The notes under the pieces are model-generated. The model saw only the letters and a list, made by a program, of their open reading frames with translations, was not told the DNA's origin and did no database searches. Below are positions 16,289 to 24,140 of a stretch of 64,000 nucleotides of DNA, piece after piece (position 1 is the first letter of the stretch; each line of letters opens with the position of its first letter). Made by a program: the position numbers and the translations under genes. Origin of the DNA: Bradyrhizobium diazoefficiens (GTDB lineage Bacteria; Pseudomonadota; Alphaproteobacteria; Rhizobiales; Xanthobacteraceae); contig NZ_JAFCKW010000026.1 in NCBI RefSeq assembly GCF_018129965.1, positions 23,146 to 87,145 on the forward strand, read 5' to 3'.

Positions 16289-17440
16289 ATGAAACGCTTT
16301 TACCTGACCGCCGCCATCGCCGCGGCGACGCTTGCCCTGCCGGCCCTGCCCGCTCTGGCCCAGACCGCCGAGATCACCATCGGCATCACCACAACCACGA
16401 CCGGCCCCGGCGCTGCGCTCGGCATTCCCGAGCGCAATGCGCTGGAATTCGTGCCGAAGGAGATCGGCGGCGTGCCGCTGAAGGTGATCGTGCTCGACGA
16501 CGGCGGCGATCCCACCACGGCGACCACCAACGCCCGCCGCTTCGTCACCGAATCCAAGGCTGACATCATCATGGGCTCGGCGCTGACCCCGCCGACCATC
16601 GCGGTCTCCAACGTCGCCAACGAAGCGGGCATTCCGCATTTCGGCCTGGCGCCGTTCCCGATCACCCCGGACCGCATGAAGTGGTCGGTGGCGATGCCGC
16701 AGCCGATCCCGATCGTGGGCAAGGTGCTGTATGATCACATGAAGGCAAAGGGTGTGAAGACGATCGGCTATATCGGCTATTCCGACTCCTATGGCGACCT
16801 TTGGTTCAACGATCTGAAGGCCCAGACCGGACCGATGGGCATGACCATCGCCGACGAAGAACGCTTCGCCCGCCCCGACACGTCGGTGACCGGTCAGGTG
16901 CTCAAGCTCGTCGCCGCCAATCCGGACGCGATCCTGGTCGGCGCTTCGGGCACCGCGGCCGCGCTGCCGCAGACCGAACTGCGCGAGCGTGGCTATCAGG
17001 GCCTGATCTACCAGACCCATGGTGCAGCCAGCATGGATTTCATCCGCATCGCCGGCAAGGCAGCCGAAGGCGTGCTGATGGCATCCGGTCCGGTCATGGA
17101 TCCCGAAGACCAGCCGGACGAGGCCGCCACCAAGAAGCCGGGCCTCGCGCTCAACACGGCGTATGAGGGCAAATACGGCCCGAACAGCCGCAGCCAGTTC
17201 GCCGGCCATTCCTACGACGCGTTCGAGATCCTCAAGCGCGTGATCCCGACGGCGCTGAAGACGGCCAAGCCCGGCACGCCGGAATTCCGCGAGGCGATCC
17301 GCCAGGCGCTGCTGTCGGAAAAGGAATTGGCGGCAAGCCAGGGCGTCTACAATTTCACCGAAAAGGACCGCTACGGCCTCGACGAGCGCTCGCGCATCCT
17401 GCTCACCGTGAAGAACGGCAAGTACACGCTGGTGAAGTAG
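16289..17440 (+). CDS. Liv-type ABC transporter substrate-binding protein
   Basis: A 383-residue periplasmic binding protein with a signal peptide ending ALPALPALAQ and the family start TAEITIGITTTTTGPGAALG. It has the Peripla_BP_6 two-lobe layout, with ESKADIIMGSALTPPTIAV and IGYIGYSDSYGDLW as recognisable strand-loop elements. The start ATG follows AGGGAGGA. It is likely the ligand receptor of the LivH/LivMG/LivF transporter encoded at 723-4259, which has no binding protein of its own. A strong terminator lies 26 bases downstream, so this is the last gene of the block. Confidence 0.93.
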   Translation: MKRFYLTAAIAAATLALPALPALAQTAEITIGITTTTTGPGAALGIPERNALEFVPKEIGGVPLKVIVLDDGGDPTTATTNARRFVTESKADIIMGSALTPPTIAVSNVANEAGIPHFGLAPFPITPDRMKWSVAMPQPIPIVGKVLYDHMKAKGVKTIGYIGYSDSYGDLWFNDLKAQTGPMGMTIADEERFARPDTSVTGQVLKLVAANPDAILVGASGTAAALPQTELRERGYQGLIYQTHGAASMDFIRIAGKAAEGVLMASGPVMDPEDQPDEAATKKPGLALNTAYEGKYGPNSRSQFAGHSYDAFEILKRVIPTALKTAKPGTPEFREAIRQALLSEKELAASQGVYNFTEKDRYGLDERSRILLTVKNGKYTLVK

Positions 17441-17465
17441 ACGCAGCGACGATTGAGAGACGGCC

Positions 17466-17498
17466 AGAGCCGGCCCGATGGGCCGGCTCTTTTGTTTT
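17466..17498 (+). terminator. Rho-independent terminator
   Basis: A perfect 11-bp stem AGAGCCGGCCC/GGGCCGGCTCT with a 3-nt GAT loop, followed by TTTGTTTT. It is 26 bases after the binding-protein stop and closes the aromatic block. Confidence 0.9.
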
Positions 17499-17560
17499 GG
17501 CTTCAATATTGCCGAGCTTGATGGCGAGTTGACTCACCCAACCGGGTCTCTCTCTCCGTT

Positions 17561-17710
17561 CCCTCCCCCCTTGTGGGGAGTGGGGGGCAGGGAGGGGGGT
17601 GCCGCACGGGGATTCTTTCCATCGGGCACGAGCCCTCGGTGCCTCAAAAACCATCAGCACCTTTTCCTGGGCCGCCCCTCTCCCTGGCCCTCCCCCACAA
17701 GGGGGAGGGA
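17561..17710. repeat. Extragenic palindromic repeat, copy 5
   Basis: CCCTCCCCCCTTGTGGGGAG at the left is inverted as CTCCCCCACAAGGGGGAGG at the right. Together with the terminator it occupies the otherwise gene-free interval 17441-17755 between the binding-protein and GST genes. Confidence 0.65.
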
Positions 17711-17755
17711 ACGCACCTCCTTCGGGGCGCGAGATGAGTCTCACTCCATTCAACC

Positions 17756-18484
17756 TCAAGCCGCCTGCCGCAGCGGGACCCAGGCGAACTCCGGATAGTA
17801 CGCGTCCATCATGCGGTCGACATAGGCCGTGAGATTTCCAAATCTCTCCGCCCGCTGGCGCAATACGGACTCGAAGAACGGCGTCAGAATTCCCGCGAGC
17901 GCGCCGAAGGCGGTGGCGTCGACGCCGCAGGGCCTGCTGCCCATCAAATAGGATTTGTCGCCGAGCTGTACCGACAGCGCGAACAGCGAGCGCACCGCGA
18001 GATCGACGTCGTCATCGGGCCCGTGGCGGCCGAGGCCGGAGAGCAGATAGTTCTCGGCGACGCGGAATTGCGCGTCCTCGCGCAGCTTCTCGCGCGTGTG
18101 TTCGGGTGCGCCGTCGAAGAAATGCGCAGGTCCCTTGGCGAAATTGACCGGGTCGACCCAGCGCGCCCCGATCAGCGCCCAATAGACGTGATGCTCGATC
18201 ATGCGCTCGAATGCCCAGGCCTGCGCACGTTCGGCCAGCGACAGGCCGGCGTCGAAGTCGAAGCCGTAGCGGCGCTCGACATGGGCGCGGATGAAGGTGG
18301 AATCGGCCACCGCCTCGCCGCCGTCGTCGATGAACGGCAATTGCCCCTTGGGCGAGGCGGGCGGCATGGCGCGCTCCTTCCGGTAGGGCAGTCCCGCCAT
18401 CTTGAGCTGCACCTCGGTCTTGGTGACGAAGGGGCTGATTTCCGGCAGGCCGAAGCCGGCACCGAAGCCGTAAAGCGTGATCAT
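17756..18484 (-). CDS. Glutathione S-transferase family protein
   Basis: A 242-residue protein with an N-terminal thioredoxin-like domain (MITLYGFGAGFGLPEISPF, then KMAGLPYRKE and GQLPFIDDGGEAVADSTFI, the last being the gamma-Glu-binding segment) and an all-helical C-terminal domain. It resembles the metaxin/failed-axon-connections-like GST group rather than detoxifying GSTs, because of the C-terminal motif PCGVDATAFG. The start is the ATG at 18484; the longer open frame upstream runs into the neighbouring gene. Its substrate is unknown. Confidence 0.85.
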   Translation of the reverse strand: MITLYGFGAGFGLPEISPFVTKTEVQLKMAGLPYRKERAMPPASPKGQLPFIDDGGEAVADSTFIRAHVERRYGFDFDAGLSLAERAQAWAFERMIEHHVYWALIGARWVDPVNFAKGPAHFFDGAPEHTREKLREDAQFRVAENYLLSGLGRHGPDDDVDLAVRSLFALSVQLGDKSYLMGSRPCGVDATAFGALAGILTPFFESVLRQRAERFGNLTAYVDRMMDAYYPEFAWVPLRQAA

Positions 18485-18521
18485 GAGGGCTCTCCTGAAC
18501 GACCGAAAGAGTGGACGGAAC

Positions 18522-18788
18522 CTAGTGACGGGCTGCTGCCACCATGGTGGCAGCAGCCGTGATATCTTCTGCGAAACGGGCTCCCCGCCAGGCACGGCCC
18601 ATCACATGGCGGACCAGCGCGTCGGAGGCCTGGACCAGCCAGCGTGCCACCACCCTGGCGACTGCAAACCGGAGGTCGACGGCCATGAGATCGAGCGAAA
18701 AGAGGCGGCCGAATGCCCGGGCGGCCCACAGCTGCGCGCGCCACAGCGGCGCCGCCGCGCCGAAATGGGTTGGAATGATCATGGACAA
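18522..18788 (-). CDS. Small hypothetical protein, 88 residues
   Basis: An 88-residue Ala/Arg-rich protein (MSMIIPTHFGAAAPLW at the start) with no family I recognise and no clear membrane segment or signal peptide. It lies 37 bases upstream of the GST gene on the same strand and could share its transcript. Its last codons are encoded by a perfect 28-bp palindrome. Divergent orientation to the WYL regulator suggests it may be that regulator's target. Coding status rests on frame length and position only. Confidence 0.5.
   Translation of the reverse strand: MSMIIPTHFGAAAPLWRAQLWAARAFGRLFSLDLMAVDLRFAVARVVARWLVQASDALVRHVMGRAWRGARFAEDITAAATMVAAARH
18531..18558. repeat. Perfect 28-bp palindrome
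   Basis: Two 14-base halves, GGCTGCTGCCACCA and TGGTGGCAGCAGCC, are exact complements with no spacer. The palindrome lies in the last codons of the 88-residue gene, 46 bases before the GST start. Confidence 0.85.
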
Positions 18789-18893
18789 ATCCTCTTCAGT
18801 CGATGTGTTGTCACGGTATAGAAGTTCCCTGCTGCCAACATCCTGTCAGCATGCGCGCGCATTTGTCTGAGCCGCCCCGATGAGAGAATCGTC

Positions 18894-19592
18894 ATGAGAC
18901 GCGCCGACCGGCTGTTTCAGATCATCCAGGTGCTGAGGCGCACGCGGAAGCCGCTGACGGCGGATGCGATCGCGGCCGAACTCGAGACCTCGAAGCGCAC
19001 CATCTATCGCGACATCGCAACGCTGATGGGTCAGCGCGTTCCGATCCGCGGCGAAGCCGGCATGGGCTACATCCTCGAGAAGGGATTCGACCTGCCGCCC
19101 TTGATGCTGACACCCGACGAGATCGAGGCTGCGGTGCTGGGGGCGCAATGGGTCGCCGGCCATGCCGACTCCGCGCTGGCCCGCGCGGCCGAGGATCTGA
19201 TGGCCAAGATCGCAGACACCGTGCCCGAGCGTCTGCGTCCCTTCGTGCTGGAGCCCGCGAGCCGCGCGCGGCCGAGCTGGAACAGTGAGCCGGACCGGCT
19301 GGACATGGCGCGCACCCGCGCCCAGATCCACGAAGGCAAGAAGATCATGCTGCGTTATCGCGACGAGCAGGGCCGCCCCAGCGAGCGCATGATCTGGCCG
19401 ATCTCGGTCGGCTATCTCGAAGCCGTGCGCCTGCTCGCGGCCTGGTGCGAGCTGCGCGGTGACTTCCGCAGCTTCCGCACCGACCGCGTGGTCGACGCCA
19501 CCTATCTCGACGACAAATATCCGGAAAGGCGCGACGTGCTGCGCGCAAGATGGCGGCAGAGCCTGGTCTGGGGCCCGCCAAAGGACACGTGA
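18894..19592 (+). CDS. WYL/YafY-type HTH transcriptional regulator
   Basis: A 232-residue regulator with a DeoR-like HTH at 1-60 (LTADAIAAELETSKRTIYRD is the recognition region) and a WYL ligand-sensing domain from about 130, where the signature residues appear as ISVGYLEAVRLLAAWCELR. The final segment FRTDRVVDATYLDD matches the usual end of YafY proteins. The ATG at 18894 is chosen because the HTH begins directly after it. It is divergent from the small 88-residue gene and lies 5 bases from the YkgJ-type gene. Confidence 0.92.
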   Translation: MRRADRLFQIIQVLRRTRKPLTADAIAAELETSKRTIYRDIATLMGQRVPIRGEAGMGYILEKGFDLPPLMLTPDEIEAAVLGAQWVAGHADSALARAAEDLMAKIADTVPERLRPFVLEPASRARPSWNSEPDRLDMARTRAQIHEGKKIMLRYRDEQGRPSERMIWPISVGYLEAVRLLAAWCELRGDFRSFRTDRVVDATYLDDKYPERRDVLRARWRQSLVWGPPKDT

Positions 19593-19597
19593 CGACG

Positions 19598-19921
19598 ATG
19601 GAAGAGACCTCGCCCATCGACCTGTCGAGCCTCTGCCAGAGTTGCGGCGCGTGCTGCGGTTATTCGGAGAACTGGCCGCGCTTCTCGATCGAGAGCGACG
19701 AGGAGCTGGCGGCAATCCCGGAAGCGTTCGTGAACGCCCGCCAATCCGGCATGCGCTGCGAGGGCGATCGCTGCTCGGCGCTCTATGGAGAGATCGGAAA
19801 ACAGACAGCCTGCGGCGTCTATGACGTGCGGCCGGACGTGTGTCGCACCTGCATGCCGGGCGACGCCGAATGCGCAATGGCGCGGCGGAAGTTCGGACTG
19901 CCGATCATCGAGGCCGCTTAA
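19598..19921 (+). CDS. YkgJ-family cysteine cluster protein
   Basis: A 107-residue protein with the CxxCGACC motif (LCQSCGACCGYSENW) at the N-terminus and further cysteines in CEGDRC, CGVYDVRPDVCRTC and DAEC, a pattern proposed to bind zinc or an iron-sulfur cluster. The start is the ATG at 19598, just after the WYL gene, so they are probably co-transcribed. The 3' end overlaps the next gene on the opposite strand by 4 bases. Confidence 0.88.
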   Translation: MEETSPIDLSSLCQSCGACCGYSENWPRFSIESDEELAAIPEAFVNARQSGMRCEGDRCSALYGEIGKQTACGVYDVRPDVCRTCMPGDAECAMARRKFGLPIIEAA

Positions 19922-20316
19922 GCGGGGACGGTCTCGCCGATCTCGTCATCGAGTTCGTCATCGATCGGTGCGAGCACCGAGAGCGGCTTGGTCGACAGCG
20001 TGATCGGCTTGCGGCTACCCGACAGCGACGGAGAAGCCTTGGCCGACCTTTCGCGCGACAGCGCGTAGAGGGTCGAGCCGACACGGCCGCCGTTCTCGAT
20101 CAGGTCGCGCTCGGTGCAGCTGCCTGCGATCGCGACCGCAAGCGAATGCAGATGGCTGCGGCGATAGCAGAACAGCGCCAGCTTCGCGCGTGCTTCCGGG
20201 GAAACACTCTCGACCAACCTCGGCAGGCCACTCTCGCTGGCGCGATACATTTCACCAAGGAGTTCGTCCTGAACCGGGCAGAAATCGCTTTCAAAGGCAT
20301 CGCGGCTTGAAAACAT
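19918..20316 (-). CDS. Conserved-looking hypothetical protein, 132 residues
   Basis: A 132-residue soluble protein, MFSSRDAFESDFCPVQDELL at the start and an acidic tail (DDELDDEIGETVPA). An AGGGAGA ribosome site sits 5-6 nt upstream of the ATG. No named domain is recognised. It is convergent with the YkgJ gene, sharing four bases of stop codon. Codon use matches the chromosome around it. Confidence 0.65.
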   Translation of the reverse strand: MFSSRDAFESDFCPVQDELLGEMYRASESGLPRLVESVSPEARAKLALFCYRRSHLHSLAVAIAGSCTERDLIENGGRVGSTLYALSRERSAKASPSLSGSRKPITLSTKPLSVLAPIDDELDDEIGETVPA

Positions 20317-20457
20317 TACAGTTCTCCCTCGACGTGGAAGATGCAGCGGAATTCTCTAATGAATGGTTAACCACCCTGGCGCGCAGTTACCCGACATGCT
20401 TGCGCGCCGGCCGCGAATCAGTCGCGCCTGGGTGCGTTGATAGCGGACTTGGCGACC

Positions 20458-20592
20458 GCCCTGCGGCCATCCTTCGAGACGTCCGCTGTTGGCGGGCTCC
20501 TCAGGATGAGGTCCGTTTCTGCTGAAAGATCCTAACTCCTCATGGTGAAGAGGCGCGAAGCGCCGTCTCGAACCATGCAGGCCCGGCAGTCG
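20458..20592. repeat. Extragenic repeat with CTCCTCAGGATGAGG hairpin
   Basis: Contains GCCATCCTTCGAGACG, CTCCTCAGGATGAGGTCC, CTCCTCATGGTGAAGAG and CGTCTCGAACCATGCAGGCC, in which the outer and inner parts are inverted relative to each other. This is the layout of a repeat I know to be abundant in Bradyrhizobium intergenic DNA. It fills most of the interval between the 132-residue gene and the DUF3307 gene. Confidence 0.7.
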
Positions 20593-20606
20593 CTCCGGAG
20601 AGCAAC

Positions 20607-20993
20607 TCAGTTCGTCGCCATGAAGATCGAGAGGCCGAAGCCGGTCAGATGATGCAGCGCCTGATCGACACCGATCAGGGTCCAGAACCACGGATGCGTG
20701 AGGTCGACGCCGAAATTGGCGGAGACCAGTCCCTTGGCGCGGTCGACCGTGATGTGGATCACGAAATCGATCAACGCCACGAACCAGAATCTAGGCGCCA
20801 CGATCAGGATCAAAGGCAACGCAACCGCGAGATGGATCAGGCAGTGCACGAGCAACGGCAGCGCCCAGCCGTGCTTCTGGTCCTTGCCATGCGCCATCCA
20901 CGCATTCTGCAGGACGAAATCGGCGATGATGTGCTTGAAGCTGAGCAACAACATCCAGCCAATGAGCGCTTCGACCGGAACCGCCGATGACAT
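20607..20993 (-). CDS. DUF3307 family membrane protein
   Basis: A 128-residue protein with three or four membrane segments. The DUF3307 hallmark is the FKHIIADFVLQNAWMAHGKD segment (about 20-39), with conserved His/Asp, and the later IHITVDRAKG and DQALHHLTG with conserved His. Function of the family is unknown; it is sometimes linked to phage or accessory DNA but here sits in ordinary chromosome. The start at 20993 is the first ATG compatible with the family; the frame continues open upstream. Confidence 0.8.
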   Translation of the reverse strand: MSSAVPVEALIGWMLLLSFKHIIADFVLQNAWMAHGKDQKHGWALPLLVHCLIHLAVALPLILIVAPRFWFVALIDFVIHITVDRAKGLVSANFGVDLTHPWFWTLIGVDQALHHLTGFGLSIFMATN

Positions 20994-21357
20994 GGGTGGA
21001 AACGACAAGCTGACGCCCTCATTGACGTGACAAGAAAAATTGGAGCGTCCAGCGCAACTTCTTCTTGGACCGGTCAAATCACCGGAACGTTGATTTATGA
21101 CATCTCCCACGGCGGAATGCAGCCGGGGGAACTCGAAAATCGCCAACTGTGGCTAACTGGTGATAGGATGACCAGTCGCCGCGCGGGAGTGGAGTAAGGT
21201 TACCGTCGGCTTGAAATTTGCATTCCCGTATCTGCGCGGTATCATTCATGACAGAGAATATCGTTCTTTTTTCAGGCGTTTAGAAATTGCTGGGCGCACG
21301 CCGCGGATTGTATGTCGCGCGCCGCCCGCGTTCCAGGCACGAGGCCAGAGTGCTGCC
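20994..21357. other. Gene-free divergent promoter region
   Basis: 364 bases between the DUF3307 gene and the TAXI-protein gene, which point away from each other. It should contain both promoters. I see no palindrome, repeat or RNA-like structure in it that I can support; the middle part is less GC-rich than the genes. Confidence 0.6.
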
Positions 21358-22803
21358 ATGAGTACCGAAGGCCCTACTTCATCACCAACCGAGCCGCCGT
21401 CGCGGCGCGCCATGGCCATCAAGACCAATCAGCAGCAGGTCCTTCTCTACGTCGTTCTGACCCTGCTCCTGTCGTTTGCCACAGTCTGGGGCGGACGCGC
21501 CTTGTTGCACAATTCGGAGACGCTGATCTTCGCCGTTGGCGCTTCCAACAGCGACGAGGCGCTGTTCGCCGCCAAGCTCGCCGCCGTCCTGGAGAACAAC
21601 GCATCTCGCTTCCGGATCAAGATCGTCAACAACGGCGACACCGCCAAGGCGCTCGCACAATTCGACCGCAGGCAGGCCGACCTCGCGGTATTGCGCACCG
21701 ACGCCAGGGTGCCGCTGCGCGCGCGCACACTCGCGATCCTCGAGCACGATCTCGTTCTCTTGCTCGGGCCCGGCAACAAGAAGATCAAGTCGCTTGCCGA
21801 ACTGAAGAAGAAGAAAGTCGCGGTCGTCGCCGAAAACGAATCCTCGCTCGCCTTCGTGCGCAGCATCCTCGACATCCCCGACGGTCCGGATGCGGCCAGG
21901 ATCCAGATGGCGCCGCAGGGCGCAACGCTCGACAAACTGTTAGCGCCGGCGAGCGGCTTCGGCGCGGTGATCGCCGTCGTGCATGCCTCCAGGGCGGTGC
22001 GCGACAAGGCCTATGAGCAGGTCGCCAAACGCGGCGGCTTCACGCTGAACGCGATCGACGAGGCCAAGGCTCTGGCGCGCAAATTCCCCGGGCTCTCGAG
22101 CGAGACTCTGACAGCCGGCACGCTGTCGGACTCCCCGGAAATCCCCGACGACGATCTCGACACGATCGGGCTGGAATGGCTTCTGGTCGCGCAATCCAGG
22201 ATGTCGGCGAGCACGGCGGGCGACCTTGCGCGTATCATCTACGAGAACAAGCCCGCGCTCGGACTCGACAACGGTTTTGCAACCCGGATCGAGCCGGCCT
22301 CGGTCGAGAAGGACGCCTTCGTGATGGCGCATCAAGGGGCCGCCGACTACATCAACGACGACACCAAGTCGTTCATGGATAAATACAGCGACCTGATGTA
22401 TCTGGGCGCCGGCGCGCTCAGCGTGATCGGCTCGATTTTTGCCGGAATCTACGCCAAGATCACCCGGATCGCGCCGGAGAAGGCCAGCCAGCTCTCCACC
22501 GCCATCCTCGACATCGGCGAACGCATCGAGCACGCCCATTCGCTCGATCAGCTCGAATGTCTCCAGGACGAGCTCGAAAGCATCTTGCGCGGCGCCGTCA
22601 TCGGGCTGAGGGACGGCACGATCAGTACCGACGGGCTCGACACCTTCAGGCTCGGCTATGAATTCGTTCGCGACGAGATCGGCATGCGCCGCGACTACCT
22701 CAAGCGCCATGCCAGCGAAGCCGACAAGACGGTCCACGAGCCCGCCCCGCCCCAGCATGACGACAGCAATGTCGTGGTGGTGAAGACGGCTCAGAGCGCC
22801 TGA
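21358..22803 (+). CDS. TAXI-family TRAP solute-binding protein, membrane anchored
   Basis: A 481-residue protein. One N-terminal membrane segment (about 30-46, LLYVVLTLLLSFATVWG) is followed by a TAXI-type solute-binding domain to about 320 (IFAVGASNSDEALFAAKLAA, and KKKVAVVAENESSLAFVRSI). A second membrane segment (about 345-365, YLGAGALSVIGSIFAGIYA) leads to a C-terminal cytosolic helical part of about 110 residues. Classic TAXI proteins are free periplasmic receptors of about 320 residues. Here the domain is fixed to the membrane on both sides with a long cytosolic tail, so it may signal rather than feed a transporter; no TRAP permease is nearby. The start is the ATG at 21358. Confidence 0.85.
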   Translation: MSTEGPTSSPTEPPSRRAMAIKTNQQQVLLYVVLTLLLSFATVWGGRALLHNSETLIFAVGASNSDEALFAAKLAAVLENNASRFRIKIVNNGDTAKALAQFDRRQADLAVLRTDARVPLRARTLAILEHDLVLLLGPGNKKIKSLAELKKKKVAVVAENESSLAFVRSILDIPDGPDAARIQMAPQGATLDKLLAPASGFGAVIAVVHASRAVRDKAYEQVAKRGGFTLNAIDEAKALARKFPGLSSETLTAGTLSDSPEIPDDDLDTIGLEWLLVAQSRMSASTAGDLARIIYENKPALGLDNGFATRIEPASVEKDAFVMAHQGAADYINDDTKSFMDKYSDLMYLGAGALSVIGSIFAGIYAKITRIAPEKASQLSTAILDIGERIEHAHSLDQLECLQDELESILRGAVIGLRDGTISTDGLDTFRLGYEFVRDEIGMRRDYLKRHASEADKTVHEPAPPQHDDSNVVVVKTAQSA

Positions 22804-22830
22804 CCGGCCTGGTGCCGACCGGGCCAGGCC

Positions 22831-22878
22831 TTCCGCACATGGCCCGTTCCGCACATGGCCCGTTTCGCACCTGGCCCG
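22831..22878. repeat. Three tandem 16-bp repeats
   Basis: TTCCGCACATGGCCCG twice, then TTTCGCACCTGGCCCG, with no spacers, in the 216-bp gap between the TAXI and channel genes. The third unit differs at two positions. Confidence 0.85.
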
Positions 22879-23019
22879 ATAGGTCGCCTGCCGGCTTCCT
22901 GCTGTTTGAAGAGATGACAGACGGTCGCCGCCCGTCGTTGACGGCTCCCGCCCGGGCAGGCAGGTTGGGCCGACGTCCCGGCCGGGACCGCAACAGCCAA
23001 AACCGAGCCCGCCTCCCGC

Positions 23020-24129
23020 ATGTCCAAGCCGCTGATCCCCGCACTGGCCCAGTTCCTGGCCGCCACGGCCGGCCGCAACATGACCAAGGCGGCCTATGTG
23101 GCGGTCAGCGTCGGCGTTCTCAGCATGGTGCTGCTGACGATCGGCCCGGCCTATGAGGTAACGCATCGCTGGGTCGATGTCCTACTCTGGGCTTGCCTCG
23201 TCTATTTCGTGTTCGAATGGGCGGTCCGGCTGCGCCACATGGCGCGCGCAGGGCGCCTGTCGCTCTACATCTCCTCCTCTGCCGGGCTGGTTGATGCGGT
23301 CGGCGCCCTGGCCGTACCGGTCGCGCTCCTTTTGGGTGTCGAGCCCAAGACAGCCTGGCTCCTCAGCGTGCTCTGGGTCCTGAAGGTGGTGCCCGGCATT
23401 CCCGGCTTGCGTCAGCTTCGCCGGGTGCTGGTGCTGGAATCGGGGCCGCTGCTGAGCGTGCTCGTGATCTTCCTGATGGTGGTCTTCCTCGCCTCCGTCG
23501 CCGAATATTTCCTGGAGCGGGACGTCCAGCCCCAGACCTTTGGCAGCGTCCCCGCCGCGCTGTGGTGGGCGGTGGTGACGTTGACGACGACAGGCTATGG
23601 CGACGTCGTGCCGGTGACGCCGCTCGGACGCGTGGTGGCGGCGATGGTGATGATCTCCGGCCTCGGCGTGTTCGGCCTGTGGACCGGCATTCTGGCCACC
23701 GGCTTTGCCGCCGAGACGCGGCGCGACAACTTTCTCAAGACCTGGGAATCGGTCAGCAAGGTGCCGTTCTTCGCGGCGCTGGGACCGGCGGCCATCGCCG
23801 ACGTCACTCACATGCTGCGCACCATGGAGTTGCCGGCGCGCACCATGATCATCCGCAAGGGCGCGCAGGGCGACTGCATGTATTTCATCGCCGCCGGCGA
23901 GGTCGAGGTCGACCTGCCCGGAAAGAAGGTTCAGCTCGGCGAGGGCGCCTTCTTCGGCGAGATGGCGCTGCTCGGCAACAATTTGCGCGGCGCCAATGTC
24001 TCGACCACGAAAGTGTCGCGGCTTCTGGTGCTCGACCTCGTCGATTTCCGCGTGCTGATGGCGCGACATCCAGATCTCGCCCAGACCATCGACGCGGAAG
24101 CCAGGCGCCGCACGCTCGAAAACAAATAA
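23020..24129 (+). CDS. Cyclic nucleotide-gated K+ channel, MlotiK1 type
   Basis: A 369-residue protein with six membrane segments. The K+ selectivity filter TTTGYGD is at 189-195 after a pore helix (PAALWWAVVTL), and a C-terminal cyclic nucleotide-binding domain spans about 245-365. The phosphate-binding cassette is GEGAFFGEMALLGNNLRGAN (308-327) with the key FGEMAL and Arg323 that contact the cyclic phosphate. The S4 region (VLKVVPGIPGLRQLRRVLVL) has few arginines, as in MlotiK1 of Mesorhizobium loti, whose order and spacing of elements it follows closely. It should be a ligand-gated, voltage-insensitive K+ channel of the inner membrane. The next gene follows after 11 bases. Confidence 0.93.
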   Translation: MSKPLIPALAQFLAATAGRNMTKAAYVAVSVGVLSMVLLTIGPAYEVTHRWVDVLLWACLVYFVFEWAVRLRHMARAGRLSLYISSSAGLVDAVGALAVPVALLLGVEPKTAWLLSVLWVLKVVPGIPGLRQLRRVLVLESGPLLSVLVIFLMVVFLASVAEYFLERDVQPQTFGSVPAALWWAVVTLTTTGYGDVVPVTPLGRVVAAMVMISGLGVFGLWTGILATGFAAETRRDNFLKTWESVSKVPFFAALGPAAIADVTHMLRTMELPARTMIIRKGAQGDCMYFIAAGEVEVDLPGKKVQLGEGAFFGEMALLGNNLRGANVSTTKVSRLLVLDLVDFRVLMARHPDLAQTIDAEARRRTLENK

Positions 24130-24140
24130 AGGAGACAAGA

